In this document: positions 62,689 to 64,000 of the stretch, piece by piece | Layout: each line of letters opens with the position of its first letter | How positions within the stretch are numbered: the first letter of the stretch is position 1 | Origin: Streptomyces sp. Ru62 | GTDB taxonomy: Bacteria; Actinomycetota; Actinomycetes; Streptomycetales; Streptomycetaceae | Direction: 5' to 3' | NCBI RefSeq assembly: GCF_002920615.1 | Contig: NZ_PQSU01000012.1 | Span: forward strand, 124,001 to 188,000 | Length of the DNA stretch: 64,000 bases | Program-made: the position numbers and the translations under genes | The notes under the pieces: generated by a model | The model's input: the letters and a program-made list of their open reading frames with translations, nothing else | The model's database searches: none | What the model was told of the DNA's origin: nothing

Positions 62689-63993
62689 TTGCGGCTCACC
62701 GTCATCGGCACCGGCTACCTCGGTGCCACCCACGCCGCCTGCATGGCGGAACTCGGCCACGACGTGCTCGGCGTCGACGTCGACCCGGAGAAGGCCGCCG
62801 CGCTGAGCGCCGGCCGCGTGCCCTTCCACGAGCCCGGGCTGCCCGAGCTGATCGCGAAGCACACCGCGAGCGGCCGGCTGCGCTTCACCACCTCCTTCGC
62901 CGAGGCCGGGGCCTTCGGCGAGGTGCACTTCGTGTGCGTCGGCACCCCGCAGCGCGCGGACTCCGGCGCCGCCGACCTCAGCCACGTCGACGCGGCCTTC
63001 GCCGCCGTGGCCGCGCACGCGGCGCCGGACGCGCTGGTCGTGGGCAAGTCCACCGTGCCCGTCGGCACGGCGGAGCGGCTGGCGCGGACGTACGCCACCG
63101 AGGTCGCCTGGAACCCGGAGTTCCTGCGCGAGGGCTTCGCGGTCGAGGACACGCTGCGCCCGGACCGGCTGGTGTTCGGCGTGGACAGTGCCCGCGCCGA
63201 GACGATCCTGCGCGCGGTGTACGCCCCGGTCCTCGCCGCCGGCACCCCGCTCGTCACCGCCGACTTCCCGACCGCCGAGCTGGTCAAGACGGCCGCCAAC
63301 GCCTTCCTCGCCACCAAGATCTCCTTCATCAACGCGATGGCCGAGGTGTGCGAGGCGGCCGGCGGCGATGTGCGCATCCTCGCCGAGGCACTGGGCCACG
63401 ACGACCGGATCGGCCCCGAGTTCCTGCGCGCCGGGATCGGCTTCGGCGGCGGCTGCCTGCCGAAGGACATCCGCGCCTTCGCGCACCGCGCCGACGAGCT
63501 GGGCGTTCCGCTGACCTTCCTGCGCGAGGTCGACGCGATCAACATGCGGCGCCGGGACCGGGTGGTGGAGCTGGCCCGCGAGCTGTGCGGGCCGGACGTG
63601 CTCGGCGCCCGGGTCACCGTCCTCGGTGCCGCCTTCAAGCCCGGCTCCGACGACATCCGGGACTCGCCCGCGCTGGCCGTGGCGGCGCGGCTGCGGCTGG
63701 AGGGCGCCGACGTCACCGTCCACGACCCCGAGGCGATGGACAACGCCCGCAAGGCGTTCCCGCTGCTCGGGTACGCGCTGACCGTGGAGGACGCGCTGCG
63801 CGGGGCCGATCTGGTGCTGCACCTGACCGAGTGGCCGCAGTTCCGGGAGATCGACCCGGAGCGGGCGGCGGCGCTGGTGGCCCGCCCCCGCATCGTGGAC
63901 GGACGAGGGGTGCTCGACGCGGACCGCTGGGCCGCGGCGGGCTGGCGGTTCCGGGCGCTGGGCACGCCGGCGCCCGCAGGGGAGGGACACTGA
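62689..63993 (+). CDS. UDP-glucose 6-dehydrogenase
   Basis: This 434-residue enzyme oxidises UDP-glucose to UDP-glucuronate with 2 NAD+. It starts at TTG with GAGAAAGG about 8 nt upstream: (M)RLTVIGTGYLGATHAACMAE, the NAD loop. Catalytic features are K200 in TAELVKTAANAFLATK, and C256 in GFGGGCLPKD. The C-terminal domain ends near ALTVEDALRGADLVLHLTEW. It supplies UDP-GlcA, so the neighbouring synthase may make a uronic-acid-containing polymer. Its TGA overlaps the next ATG. Confidence 0.95.
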   Translation: MRLTVIGTGYLGATHAACMAELGHDVLGVDVDPEKAAALSAGRVPFHEPGLPELIAKHTASGRLRFTTSFAEAGAFGEVHFVCVGTPQRADSGAADLSHVDAAFAAVAAHAAPDALVVGKSTVPVGTAERLARTYATEVAWNPEFLREGFAVEDTLRPDRLVFGVDSARAETILRAVYAPVLAAGTPLVTADFPTAELVKTAANAFLATKISFINAMAEVCEAAGGDVRILAEALGHDDRIGPEFLRAGIGFGGGCLPKDIRAFAHRADELGVPLTFLREVDAINMRRRDRVVELARELCGPDVLGARVTVLGAAFKPGSDDIRDSPALAVAARLRLEGADVTVHDPEAMDNARKAFPLLGYALTVEDALRGADLVLHLTEWPQFREIDPERAAALVARPRIVDGRGVLDADRWAAAGWRFRALGTPAPAGEGH

Positions 63994-64000
63994 TGGCACA
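63993..64000 (+). CDS. Start of a further coupled gene, cut by the window edge
   Basis: An ATG overlaps the UDP-glucose dehydrogenase stop in the TGATG arrangement used throughout this operon, with GGGGAGGG about 9 nt upstream. Only two codons are visible, so the product is unknown. Confidence 0.45.

Overview
The window reads as chromosome of a Streptomyces. It is very GC-rich with strong third-position GC bias, uses GTG and TTG starts, has promoters with TANNNT -10 boxes, and carries the gene order known from Streptomyces: rpmG, hadAB, murB, aspC, tRNA-Trp, secE, nusG, rplKA, rplJL, rpoBC, rpsL-rpsG-fusA-tuf, then the S10, spc and alpha ribosomal protein clusters. RpoB is 1161 residues and its rifampicin-region numbering (Q424, D427, H437, R440) fits that genus. 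No species can be named from sequence alone.

Layout. Positions 1-6100 hold small mixed-orientation genes: a cut-off YccF-type protein, an APC permease, a GlsB/YeaQ protein, a YajQ protein, tRNA-Tyr, three small orphan proteins, an NAD(P)-binding oxidoreductase and an amidohydrolase. From 6500 come tRNA-Thr, tRNA-Met, rpmG, a MaoC-type dehydratase pair (hadA/hadB), a TetR repressor with an MFS exporter that share an operator sequence, murB, a divergent oxidoreductase/TetR pair, adenosine deaminase and aspC. From 16.6 to 35.4 kb lies the main transcription/translation block: tRNA-Trp-secE-nusG, rplKA, a lipoprotein, rplJL behind an L10-type leader, rpoBC and the str operon ending in tuf.

Between tuf and rpsJ (35.4-40.3 kb) the conserved order is interrupted by an accessory stretch: a set of four tandem repeats, an anchored protein of unknown function, a secreted GH115 alpha-glucuronidase with an inverted repeat in front of it, and decayed gene remnants. 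The S10-spc-alpha clusters (40.3-57.9 kb) then run almost without gaps from rpsJ to truA, with secY, adk, map, infA and rpmJ inside and without rpsD. Downstream of truA (58.1-64 kb) is a tightly coupled operon of a processive GT2 synthase, a GH26-like lipoprotein, a GT-C type membrane glycosyltransferase and a UDP-glucose 6-dehydrogenase. It looks like a surface or secreted polysaccharide system and is the best candidate for a poorly described system here.

Regulation. Recurrent features are -10 boxes placed exactly 7 nt before the start codon (leaderless mRNAs), long perfect hairpins at operon ends, paired TetR operators, and an identical 17-nt hairpin in the leaders of both rpsL and rpsJ. 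No rRNA, CRISPR array, insertion sequence or phage was seen.
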